This document shows positions 12,901 through 24,900 of a stretch of 64,000 bases of DNA, piece after piece (the first letter of the stretch is position 1; each line of letters starts with the position of its first letter). The notes below the pieces were generated by a model. The model was not told the origin of the DNA and did no database searches. It saw nothing but the letters and a program-made list of their open reading frames with translations. The position numbers and the translations under genes were made by a program. Where the stretch lies: positions 310,001 to 374,000 of the forward strand of contig WBMV01006429.1 of assembly GCA_013396655.1 (NCBI GenBank). Reading direction: 5' to 3'. Source of the DNA: Campylorhamphus procurvoides. Lineage: Eukaryota; Chordata; Aves; Passeriformes; Dendrocolaptidae.

Positions 12901-14149
12901 TTTAGTACTGTACCCATCTCTAGCCACAAATATATGTTAGTTTTATAATAAATGTTTTCTATTACTGTGCCTCAGATGGCAGATTTCAATTGAATAACTT
13001 ATTTGGCAATTTATTTTTTGACTGTGCTTGAATTAGTTTTAGAGGCTTATTCATAGCACAAGTGCACATGAATTATGTTTGTAAATCTTCAGTAAATCAG
13101 CCCAATTTTGGAACGTGCTAACTGAATCAACCCCAAACAATGGCTGAGCTGCAGCCCAGGAAATCTCTTCCCCCCAGTGCATTTGGAGCACATATGGCTG
13201 CTCAGCCCCTGCAAGCAGATGCACGTGCTCCTCTTTGTATGCCAGAAGTGTAACATGAAATTCCTTATAAGCTTGTAAGCAACCAATTTTGTCATTAAAT
13301 ATGGCATGAGGAGTGACAGGGATGGGTCCTTGGGTGTGATTGCATTATGGCTGATGTGCTCGGAACGCAGACACTGATCGATGGGTTGCTTGGCTAGAAT
13401 TTTATTAGTGCTTGGGGAGCACTTGTTAGTTTGGTCAATAATGGTGCTGGCTTTCTTTTAATATCTCTGACTTCATTGACTGTGAAGCAGACATGAGTTT
13501 TAAAGGGGAATTCATGGCCTCCCCATGCTCATCCTGCTGCATTTTGGGGGACTATCACAGAACCCCCCCTGCCCTGGCTGGCATCACTTTGGGAGCAGAG
13601 TTCTCCTTCCCTCTGCCTTTGCTCAGGATATCAGAGTTCATTTTTGGTGACCTAACTTAAAAGTGATGTGTGTGTGGACCTGCAAAGGTCCTTCCTTATT
13701 TGCTGCAAGAGAGACCCCAATGTATTATCCAAAGTAGCTGCTTGAGTTTGTATCCTGATTTACGAAGGCCAAACCAACCAGGGGCAAAGTCTCTAACTTA
13801 AATGTTGGCTGGTAAAGCATCTGCATGTCAAAGTGACCTTCAAATCACTAGCTAGGCAGAAGAGTATTTAACAGTATTTAAATTGTTGTGATATTTTGAT
13901 ATTTTAAACACCACTGCACAGTGTTTAAATGTGTTTATGTGCTTGTCAGTTAATGGGGGATTATTAAGTGTCATTTGGCTCTCACTGAAAAACTCTGCAG
14001 AATAGAAGGAGAAGGCAGAGTGGCAATGGCCATAAAAATGCGTGTTGGGGTGTTTTTAGGATGAGAACAACACCAAAATGAAGTCAAGTTACTTCAGAAC
14101 CAGATTTCAGTCAACTGAGAATGGGTGAGGCAGAAATTAGAGAAGAAAA

Positions 14150-15912
14150 ATGAGGTTAATTGGCATTTGCACAAGGTAGAGTGTATGAATTACCCAAAGG
14201 CAAGAGCTTGGCTAAGGACAGTGGCAAGAAGTTATGTACAGAAAGTGCCTGGAGGTGGAACTCCAAGGGAGCACAAGTGGCAGCTCTAGCTCAGAAAGCC
14301 AAGGATGAGAGGAGATGTTTGGGCAAGAATTTAGGAATAGCAATTTTTTACAGGTGTATAAGAAATAAAGAAAAAAAAATGCAGAAAAATGATGACTCAG
14401 TGGAGAAAGACACTGATGTGAAGGTGTTGGTGAGGAGGTCACAGCTTGGTCACATGGCTTTGCTTTGGCTTTCACACAACAGCTCTGCTGAGCCCAGGTG
14501 GCAGTGATGGTTGATATCTTGGAGAGTCTGGATCAGGGAAAGAACAGGGAATCAGATATTTGCAAAGCAGCTGGAATTATCTATGGTTCAAGTGAATTGA
14601 CTGAAATCATCTTAGAGATGCTAAAAGTTATCTTTGAAAACATATGAGATTGTAGAAGACTGGGAAAGGACAAGCAGCATGCCTGGCTTTTAATGTTAGC
14701 AAAAGGAAGGAAATAAGAAAATATATCCTGTGAGTTGAATCTGAAATCTTGGGGGGGAATAAACTTACTAGGATAAATATTAAAGCAAATATTTGTTAGC
14801 ATCAAGAAGATAAGGGGAGGGATAAAGCTGGTATGGATGTCAAACTAAACTAATTTTCTTCTGTGATACTTACAGGCCTTGAGACTTAGGGATAAGCCTG
14901 CAGGATCACATATCTTGACTTTAATAAGGCTTTTGACATTGGTTCCCATTAGTGCCTTATAAGCAAGTTAAAGAAATATTGAAGTGGATACAAAACCAGT
15001 TGGAAATCTGGTAGGAGCTGTCAATCGGTTCAGTGGCAGGCTGAAAGGATAACTTGAGTAGGGGTCATCTGTGATCTGGTTTGGATCCAGTATGATTTAC
15101 CATTATTTACCATTTTAATTAAAATGTAGGTGCTGAATTTAGTCTTCTTATTAAATGTAGCACAGCAATAAAATTCTCAGTTGCCTTAAGAAATTTAAGG
15201 GAAGGTCTGAACACAAAGGATAAATGTAGTCTGGGCAGATGCAAAGTCCTTAGGTAGGAACAATCTGCACAAAACAGGATGAAACCCCATCAGTAATGAA
15301 TGCAGAGCAAAAGGCTGGGGGATTATAATGGATTACAAATAGAACATGAGTCAACAGTGTCATTCTGCTGCAAAAAAAAGGAAGGCAAATGTTGCCCTGG
15401 CACACAGAACTGTGAGTAATCCTGCAGCTCTGGCAGTGCCAGGGAGGCCTTGGCTGGAATTCATGGTCCAGATTTCAGGCTCAGGCTGCCTGGGGACAGG
15501 GAACAACTGGGAAATACCCAGAGAAAGGAAAGGAACAGAGGTGGCTGGAGGTGCAGCAAATATCCCCTGGCAGCAAAACACAACAGCAAACCAAAACAAG
15601 CCACAAATCCTGTTTTCAAATAAATAAAATTGACTGCAAGGTGGAGGAATTCCTCTCTGTCACTTGTGGATACAACGAGGAGCAATATTTTTACACTGCA
15701 GAAAAAGAGTAATTTTCCCCTTTGCAGTGGCAGCAATATTTAAGCACTGGGAGAGATATTTTACAGAGGATGTAAACTCTGTGTTTGGAGGTGTTGTGAA
15801 ACATGTTAGACAAATGTCTTGCAGGTAATGACACGTGAACAGCTGATGGAGAAGGGGGATGGAACCCGCACCCTCGCCAGGATTGCCATTCTGGCACTGT
15901 GATTCTGTATTT
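14150..15912 (+). mobile_element. Old CR1 LINE copy with RT-domain remnant and 3' end
   Basis: This is a decayed CR1 non-LTR retrotransposon in the same orientation as the host gene. In order: a degenerate match to the ORF2 linker before reverse transcriptase, with a block translating as IFYRCIRNKEKK at about 14348-14383 (compare the usual FYRYI-NK pattern); a stretch near 14610-14700 and 14810-14890 that aligns with the CR1 nucleotide consensus as I remember it; the RT palm motif LDFNKAFDI at 14914-14940; the post-palm block from about 15305, including MSQQCHSAAKKRKANV at 15346 onward and WLEFMVQ near 15450; and the 3' part at about 15665-15912 (ttaagcactggga, ttagacaaatgtctt, final gattctgta). 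The FADD catalytic block expected near 15110-15180 is missing, and stops and frameshifts are frequent, so it is inactive. The left edge is uncertain by perhaps 100 bases, and 15560-15660 aligns poorly. The identification rests on remembered consensus, not on a database search. Confidence 0.85.
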
Positions 15913-18900
15913 TGATTAATGGAAACCACCTTAATTCCATTGAAAGCACAGAAGAAATGCTGAAGAAGGCTTTTCTTCAAATAAATTCCCAGTCAAAGCA
16001 AGGAATGGAAAATAATTGAATCCATATCCTTGACAGACATTTTGGCACCACCTGAAAAAATAGAGGTTGTTTTTGATGGGAGTAATGCCCCTAACCTGCC
16101 AGATGGGCACTAACCATGGCTGTCAAGGGCTCACAAACCTCTGTACTGGATGTTAGCAGCTGTTTGGTCTTTTCTCCAGCCAGGAATAAAGGTCATGATC
16201 TAGCCCTAAGGTTAAAGATTTGGGTGAAAATCAGTTAACTGTTCTCTTTCAATTCATGAGGTAAGATGTGACAATGCATGTGTATTTAGGAATTCAGTCT
16301 CCTCCTGCTATAGACCTGAGTGCCCAGGGCATCAAAGCACCAAGGGAATCACAGCTGGTTTTCTTCCTGATTGTCTTCAGATTATTATATGAGAATATAT
16401 TATTTTTCTTCAGATTAAATGTATTTGCATGAAATGATATTATTCCTGCTCAGATCTGATTGTTTGCATTCTAGCTGTGCAGCCCTTGGTCATTTGGAAG
16501 GTTACTTTAAACTCCAGAACGGTGCTAAGCAGCCCACAGCAAGATGAATAGAAGTTTTCAAATAGAATCTGATGGTGTTTTGCACTAAAACGTTCCCTGG
16601 GCATAGCCTGTCGAAAATTAGTTTGGTTAGAATTGTTTCATCATTTAATCTTATTCTTTGGTTGCAATATATCCATTCCCTGGCTGCAGCAAATCCACGG
16701 ACCTGTCTGTGTCAGCAGTTATTGCCCAGTGGTTCTTTATAGGACTTGTCTACTTCATATACATTTCTTTAAGGTGAAGGGACAGAAAAGCTGTGTCTGA
16801 AGACCAGAATTCTATTTCCAGCCTCTGTTGGAGGATTTGTTCTGTTTTAGCTCAGGAAGATTAGTAGCAGCATTGTCTTATGTGTGTGCATCCTTGTGGT
16901 GCCCCTTGAGCTGCAGGAGAGGGATGCAGGCACATGAAGTGCTGAGCCAAAACCTGGAATTGCCATGTTCCCTGAACCACAAGGCAGAACTGTAGAACAA
17001 AATCTGCACTATAAGTAGGTTCTGCTCCTGGGGTAGCTTGAATTTATAAGCTGAGCAATTGAATCAGTCTCTCCCTTCCCATCTTATCTGTAACAACAGA
17101 TAAACAGAACCCTGTGATAAATGGATGTACAGATAAGCAATCCTAGGGATCATTGCACATTACAGCAATCTTTAATGCAATGTAAGTGAGCAATGCTGTA
17201 ATTATTTTAATGTGATATATCAGTGTGATCAGGGAGTTTATCCTTTGTTTTAATTGCTGGGGTTAAAATGCATCAGAAAGTGCATGTAATCTCTAAGAGC
17301 AAATGTATCTTTGCTGTGAAGGCTCCAAGCCCATTACTCTGCTCAGGGGGGACCTTTGTAATGGCCTTTCATATTTAACAGCAATGAAAAGTTGCTGACA
17401 CAACAGAAAGTCTGCAAAACAGGGAAGAACTCCTGCATTTCACAGTGTTAAATACAGGCCTCCAACAAAAAATGTGTCTGCTTCTCTCTCAGCAGAGCAT
17501 AAAGCTCCCGAAGGAGTCAGTGCTGGCTAAAAGGAACCCAGAGCCATGATTTGTTAATCCTGTTCTCAACTCCAGCACTGTGGTTATAGTGAATTCACTC
17601 TAACCCAAAGGATCTATTTATCCTCAAAATCCAGACTGTGTTCAGTTCTCTCAAAGAAGGTCATGGTGCAGTCATTGTGTCTTTCTTCTGTAAGCAGCAT
17701 TTCCATCTTTGGTGTGCTCAGTCATCTCCACTCTGCGTCCCTGGCATTAATGGCACAGCTGCAAAGTGTCCATCCCTCTGGAGGTGCCAGGGTTGTGTTT
17801 CCTCCCTCCTTCCTGCCTCGCCTGCCATTTCCTGACATACAAGGAAATGTCTGCCCATGGAAAAGCATTATATTTTTATTTCATTTTTCAAGTAGCAGTG
17901 CTGGTTTTAGAGTTCCTTCCCTGTGGTGAACAGTCCCAGTGACTCCCCAGCCACTCAGACAAACAAAATGCAACCACTCTTTTATTCATCCTACAAATTG
18001 TTGTTGTTGTTAAGTGTCTGGCTTCCTTCCACACCTGCTTACTTCAGTAAGCTCAGTTACTTCAATAAATTGAGTGTTCAAAAGGCTGAGCTCAATTACA
18101 TGAGTGTTTTCTTAACTCTTGGGAGGTTCTCAGGTTGCTGAATTAAGAGTGCAAGGTTAGAAAGGGTGTATGTCCAGCAGTGCTAAGCCTGTCTGATCCT
18201 CCTGCATGCCCACCAAGGGGAAGGCTCCTTCTTCCAACCCTTCAGGTGGCATGTTTGTGTCAGCTAAAATCTGACATTTGTGACAGAGCCTGGAAACTCT
18301 CCAGCAGTCACACCTTTATTTCTTTTTCCTTCTCTTTTTTTGTTTCCTTACTATCAAGGTAAGAAACTGTCATATCTGCCTGTAAATCCTCTTGGGCTGA
18401 CAAGTTTCACACAGGTCAAACCACCTGGAGTATCCAGGTAAAACCATGAAGGGCCATGTTCAAGTAAAGCCATGAAAAGCACCAGTCAATTCGAAAAATA
18501 CCAGCAGGACCTTAGTGTGGATGATATATCCCAGTATCAGGAATATAAATATATTGGGCTTGATGGTTTAGACATAAAGATCATGAGTTATTATTTTCAT
18601 CTTCAGATCCTTCAGCAGTAGAAGTCCTAAATAAGACATTGCTGTGTGCTGGCTTAGGCTGTCCTTAGTTGTTCTCACTCCTAATTGCCTAACTTGGCTC
18701 CTGCCTTCATCATTATTCTATTGCCAGAAATGTGACTTGATATTTAGGGAAACATTATTCATTTTCTTTATGTTTCTGCCTCTGAGCTGCTTTTTCATAA
18801 AGTGGCACTTCTGGTGTGTTTTCCTACACAGGGCTGTGGCAGTAACATTTTCCCACTGCCTATAAATAAATTAAGTAGACTGTGGCTTGAAAGAGAAATT

Positions 18901-21900
18901 GCTATCAGTTGGTGTTCTGCTCCCTACAAAACATTTTATCTTCTTTCAGTTTCTATTCCTTTGCTCTGCCTTGATTTTGTGGAGGAAGTTGGATCCCCTG
19001 TTAGTGTCATGGGGTGCATTTGAGAGTGGAGTGCTTGATCTATGGAACTATCACAGCAACCAGTGCAGGGAGCTCTGCCTTGGGAATTGCACTGGAGATG
19101 AACTTTCTTGGGCAGATGGAGCTGCTGATGTGATTTGGAAATAGGTCTGTTTGTATCAGTCACTCAGGTACCTCATTTTTCAAAATGGGAAAAAAATAAA
19201 GCCTCGAGATGAAAGAGGAGGGAGAGGCCACCTTTAGTGGGAACACAGAGTCCAAAAGGAGGAATGCACTAGATGGTGTTTTATGATGGTCCAACAAGTT
19301 AATTCCTTTTCACAGACTGCATTTTAAAAAAGAACACAGTTGCTTAACTCATCCCACCTGCACAGTTATCCAGGAGCCTCACCCGAGGCACCATTCAGGA
19401 AGCCACTTGGAGCTCTAGCTAAGCTTAGTGAACCTTCAGAAGGATGAAGGTAGGTGGAATCAGATGTGGCACAGATCCTGTCCAGCAAAGCAAGATGCTT
19501 GTGGGGCCTCCTCTGGACATGGTGATCTCAGCTGAGACAAGATTTGTGTTAGTTCTGCCAGAACTAACCAGAGATTGGGAAATGGTTTGGTCTGTGTTTG
19601 CTGAAACATTAAAGGACACCAAATTCTGCCAGGCTTTTAAATAAAGAGAAGAACTGGGAGCAAATGTGTGCCATTAAATACCCATGGCTGGTGTCCCTTA
19701 ACCAGAAGGATTCCCTTGTGTCACCTCTGTGGAGCCCAGAGTGTTTGGAAATGACCCAGTCAGAGCATGGCAAAGCACCAGCAAACTTGTGGCACTGTCC
19801 CTTGTCCTGCTTTCCCTTGAGCTGGGGAGAGATGAGGAGGAGAGAGAGCTGAGAGAGGCCAAACTAAAGCATGCACCAGATGATGGTGAACACTTGGAAA
19901 GGAATCCAGGAGTTTAATAATGGATTTCTGGTGTGCCAGTCCCTTGGCATGGCTGATTTCCAGCTGTCCATTAGTATGCTGTCTTTTTTGTCAGGCCAGT
20001 AGAGAGGAAAGAGCCTTTTGCTTGCTTTGCTGAAATAACAGCAGTTCTGTGATCTCTACACAGGTTTTACATTAAAAGTTATTTTTTTTTGGAATTAAAA
20101 TATTGAATCCACGCTCTCCAGACCTCAAGATAATGAAGTTTTTATCTCACTTCTCGTTAGCATTCAGTGAAAGAAGGGATGGGGTTTCAGGAGGTTGCTG
20201 GAGCAAGGTAGTACAAAATGGAAATAAAGCTTTTTGTGCAGTGGAGAAGCCAAGAAGGGGAAAATTAAAGGGATGTCTGGAGCAAAGGTGTTCCTTAAGT
20301 GAACAATTCTATTAATTTTGGGGATGTCTGTGTTAAATTCTATTCCAGTATCTCCCTCCACGTGTTTGTCCATTGGCACAAAGAGATGTTTCAAAAGAAA
20401 ATAATTAAAAATTCAGGTTGGAAACATTCACAAGTTTCCTTTTTTTTGAGGCACTGAATAATTATGAGAGGCTGTTCTTACATGTAGGCAATTTCCTCGA
20501 TGATAAGAACACTTAGTTTGAAAAACTAATTTTCAGCATGCTGACTAAATAAAAAAGTTCATTAAAATCTTTGTATGGTCTGTAGGAGGGAGCTAATTGC
20601 AGTGTTTTGTCTTATATTTCAATTATGGTAGATGTGAATTAACTAGTATTTTAATAAAAATTAGTAGTAGCATTTCTTTTCCACTGGCTGGTGTGAATTT
20701 AAGTGACGTGTCTGAAACATGAAGAGCCCAGGGTTGGATTTATGTGGTGAATGGATTTTATTTTAATGAATTACAGTATAATTGCCCTGTCTTGGCAATT
20801 AAAGTTGGGCATTAAATCTAAATTCATTAATTCCTTTGCATCCTTTTTTTTTTTCTTAGGGAGAGCAGAGGAAGTACTAAAACTTCCTTTAAGCTTATAA
20901 AACTGGGAGATTTGAATGACAAATAGATTTAAAAGGGATTACTCAGGGGTGGAACACAAAGGCAGAATTACATCAGTGTCAAGTTCTGCCCTCAGTTACG
21001 TGCAGGCTCCTTGGTGCAGTTACAGGGACTTCAGTTCTCCTTAGACTTGCATTTCTTGGCTGGGAAATGCTGCTCTCTGAGGATTTCTCTTTTCAAATCA
21101 CTCTGATACAAACCTGGGTATTTGTATCATGCATTTTCCTATCCATATGGACATTACATAATAAGAATAGTTGAGCAAATTTGGTCCAAAAGCAGCTGCT
21201 TCTTAAGCTTAGATGATTTGCTTATCTTGGCTTGAGGGTTTAGTCCATTTCTCCTCTTGCAGATAAAAGTAAAAAGGTGCAAAAGCAGAGTTGATATCTG
21301 ACACTTTAGAGGGTTTAGGAAGCTCCCTTCTCATCTCTTGCCTTCCCTTAACACAACAGTCTCTGCAGGGCTCAGATCTCTCCATTAGAGGAACTTCTGA
21401 GAGGTGACCAACACCCTGATGGGCTTCTTGGCTCTGTTGTTTGTGTGTGGGCAGGTTTATTTTAGCAGAACTGGAGTAAGCTGTGGATAATAAGATGGGG
21501 TTTGAGTTACTTGGTCTCATTCTTCAAATCCCTATCAATTTTCAGGCCCGTGGCTTTGAAGGAAATCTCTAATTGAACAAAGCAGATGAAGCAGAAGGAC
21601 CACGGGTGTGTCCCATGTTGTACCTCTGCCATTCAGTGCAGTTTTCTAGGGGGGAAACATCAGCAGTCCGAGCATTAAAAACCAAGCACGTGACCAGTTC
21701 TGTCTTCCCAGCAAATACACCATAAAGAAGGAACCTGCAGATCCAGAGGGTGGTGATGAGCTCAGCGTGATCCTGAAGTCTGACAGTCCCAGGGCTGTTC
21801 TTCTAAAGGCTGTCTGCTGCTGTTATGTGCTGCATCCTTCTGCTGAAGCAATTTCACACCTCATCTGCTGGGCAGGAAAATGGCAGGGAACAAACTATAA

Positions 21901-24900
21901 ATCCAGGCGAATCTGAGCTTAGTAGATATATCATCCCATCAGAACCTTCTCATATAAATAATTAGTTCATCACTTCCTCGATCCACTAAACTTGCAAAGC
22001 TTTGGGGGGTCATTATCTTGAGAGTCTCAAGGGGTTAATTACTGCCCCCCTTCCCCAGGGCAGCATCAGCCTTGTGTGCATCCCTGCTGACACTTCCTCG
22101 CTGCCCACACTCTCCCCAGCAATTTATCCTGGTTCTCTGGTGCTCTTGATCATTGGAAATTTGTCACTTGAACTTTCCTTTTTGCACTTCAGACCTCTGA
22201 GTTGAAAACTTTTGTGTTGTGCACCATTGACGTGACAAACAGCTGGGTGTCACCTGAAATTTAGTGGCTTTTTCTTTATATGAAGGCTTGTTGTTATGTT
22301 TCCCTTCAGTGCTGTCGTCTCAGCCACAGATCTGTGAGTTCTTCTCACACATCATTTACTGGCTCGATTAGTCTCTATCAAACTGAGCACAATGAGGTGT
22401 TCCAAAAGCCAGACAGCAGATACCAAGAGACCAAGTGTTTGGGGACCAGGGGGTCATCTTCTGTGTCTGATGGGACAGGATTCATCTTCTTCCTGACAGG
22501 TGGCACATGACTGTGTTTTGGATTTAGGATCAGAAGAATGTTGAAAACACACTGATTTAGCTGTTTTAGCTGTTGCTTCCTGTGAGTCAAGGACTTTTCA
22601 GCTTCTCCCCCCACCCCAGCAGTGAGGAGGATGGGAGGGGACAGAGCCAGGATAGCTGACCCCAGGGCTATCAGGAGATGATATCAGGATTAGGGTATAA
22701 ACTAGGGGGAAAGCTGCTCAGGAGCATCTTGCATCAAGTGCATCACTTGTTTAGTATATTATGATTGATGTTGTTACTTTCCTTTCTTTCTCTGCCCTTT
22801 AAACTTTGTTTCAACGCAGGAATTTTTCTCTTCTTCCCAATTCTCTCCCCATTCATTCCCCTGGGGGGGCAGTGAGTGAGGGGCTGTGTGGTGTTCAGCT
22901 GCCTAATGGGCTAAACCACAATAACATACCTTCTACATGTGGAACAATCTATATCTCCATGGGCACAAAGGTGAATGTATTTGGTGCTGCTTTTGCAGAC
23001 AGGCAGGCTCAGAGGAGCCAGGATGTTGTGCATGATGATTTGAAACAGCACTTTTACATTTAGTTCTCTCCAGTTAAGCACAGGAATTTGAAAAAGATTC
23101 TGGTCACATCCTTCTGAGATAGAACAGTGCTAACACATTATCTCTCATGAAGAGTTGCTGATATGTTTTCCAGGGACCCCACCAGATGCTTCCTGGCTCC
23201 CAGCTCCTCGCTGCTGAGGCATCTGGACACTGGAGTGTGTGTGGGGTGTGTTAAGATCCTAATTATGCAGTCCAGTGATAAAACTTGCACATGTAATTGG
23301 GACTGTAACAAGCTTAGGATGTTATCAGGGCACACAAAGTACATTTATAACATTCCTCTTCCCCGCCTCTTTCACCCTGTGTGTTACTCAGCGTGTTGGG
23401 GGTCTGCAGAGGGTTGGAATCTGTTCCATCCCCTTGGAATTGTTGACTGCTGTCATTATGGAGTTGGCAGAACTGCCAGAATCAGGAGTTTCCAGGCACC
23501 TGAGATTGTTCAGAACCTCTCCAGAGGTCTGTGATGCCAGACCCTCTGACTGCAAACACGGGCATGTGTTGTTCCCTCCCCATTTCTCCTTCATTGTTCC
23601 AGCTTTTGTGTGCTCTGAACGTGCAGGGAGCTGAGACAGGGATCATATGGGCTGTAAGGCATGGAATTTGGGAAGATTTTCCCAAACTGGACTAGGAGTT
23701 GCTGAGACACATAAGGAACATCAGTCTAGTGCAATGAGCAGGCCAGTGGTGCATTCTTAGTGTTGGTTATGAGTGTTGATGTTTTACTGACATTGCTATT
23801 CATGTATTTTCCCCAGTACCTGCATTTGGACAGTGTTTGATCTCCCTTCAGTATAAACTTCTCTGCTTGTCAAATGAAAGAGAACTTGGGTATTTCTCTC
23901 TTGCACTTTGGATTCTTCCTAGGATTGCATCCTCCCTGACTGACACAACCCACTGCTTGCATTCCTTGTGCTCCTCACCAGAACCTCCCCTCTGCAGTCT
24001 GAAACAAGTGGTGTTTTCACATTGAAATAATTTCACCCTCATTGCTTTCATCTCGTTAAATAATCCTTTAATCCATGCTCAGAACCAACTGATAGTTTAG
24101 TTTCTAATGTTTTTCTTAGTGGATGCCATGGTAGTACAGATAAAGTATGATTGATCAGTTTATCAAATGACAGTTATTACTGGCCCATTAATTCTGGCTA
24201 CACAGATGATTAGAAGTACAGATTTTTACACCTAGGGCCAGTGGTATTTTTTTTATAATATGGATTCAGACTATATTTATGCAAGCAGAAAATTGAATCA
24301 GCATTACCATCAGTGCATTAAATTATGGGATTTTATTAGAGAAGAATTCCCTTAGAATATAACTGTAGATACAGATAAGAACAAGAAAATAAAGCATGAG
24401 GATTACTAGGAAGGTTTTAGCATCTTTAAATTACATTTTGAACTTTAAAATAATGTGCATGCCCCAAATCATTCCTTTTGCCTACAAGATATCACTCCTC
24501 TATGATTTATGTGTGCTCAGCGTGCACACTCCTCTCCCTGAATCACTCGATGTACATGATGATTTAGCTCATGTGCTTTGATTTGTGCAGTTTGAGTTAG
24601 TATGGTCTCCTGGATGAAATTAAATAAAAGAAAGGAAGGTGTGCAGGACTCACTCTGGGGTTTTTGGCATTACAAGCAAGCGAAACCTGGCTATGACAAA
24701 GAAGAGCTGTTCCTTAAGCCTGGCTCAGAGCAGCAATGCTGTGATTGCAATGTCTGTGCCCAGTTCAGGCCCTGATGGGCAGAGTCAGTGCAGTTCAGCA
24801 GCAGCCAGTGAATCTCTGCCTGTGAGTACCCAAAACCTCCCAGATTTGTGGAACAGGGTCACCAACACATAGCCCAGATCCCTAATGCATTGCATTGTTT

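Larger units (their letters stand above)
8304..14149 (+). other. SPOCK1: SPOCK1 intron, segment between the exon and the old CR1
   Basis: This is the start of the long intron after the exon. It contains no recognisable gene and no reading frame with family resemblance. Visible items are a 15-base tandem duplication near 8.65 kb, a TA microsatellite near 9.97 kb, and a stretch around 12.85-13.45 kb with an E-box and AT-rich motifs. I recognise no transposon. An A-rich part near 11.54-11.59 kb is simple low-complexity sequence. Confidence 0.8.

Noticed and set aside
17765..17815. Faint resemblance to the CR1 3' part (catccctctggaggtgccaggg)
   Set aside because: It has mismatches and gaps and no tail or upstream CR1 sequence, so chance is likely.
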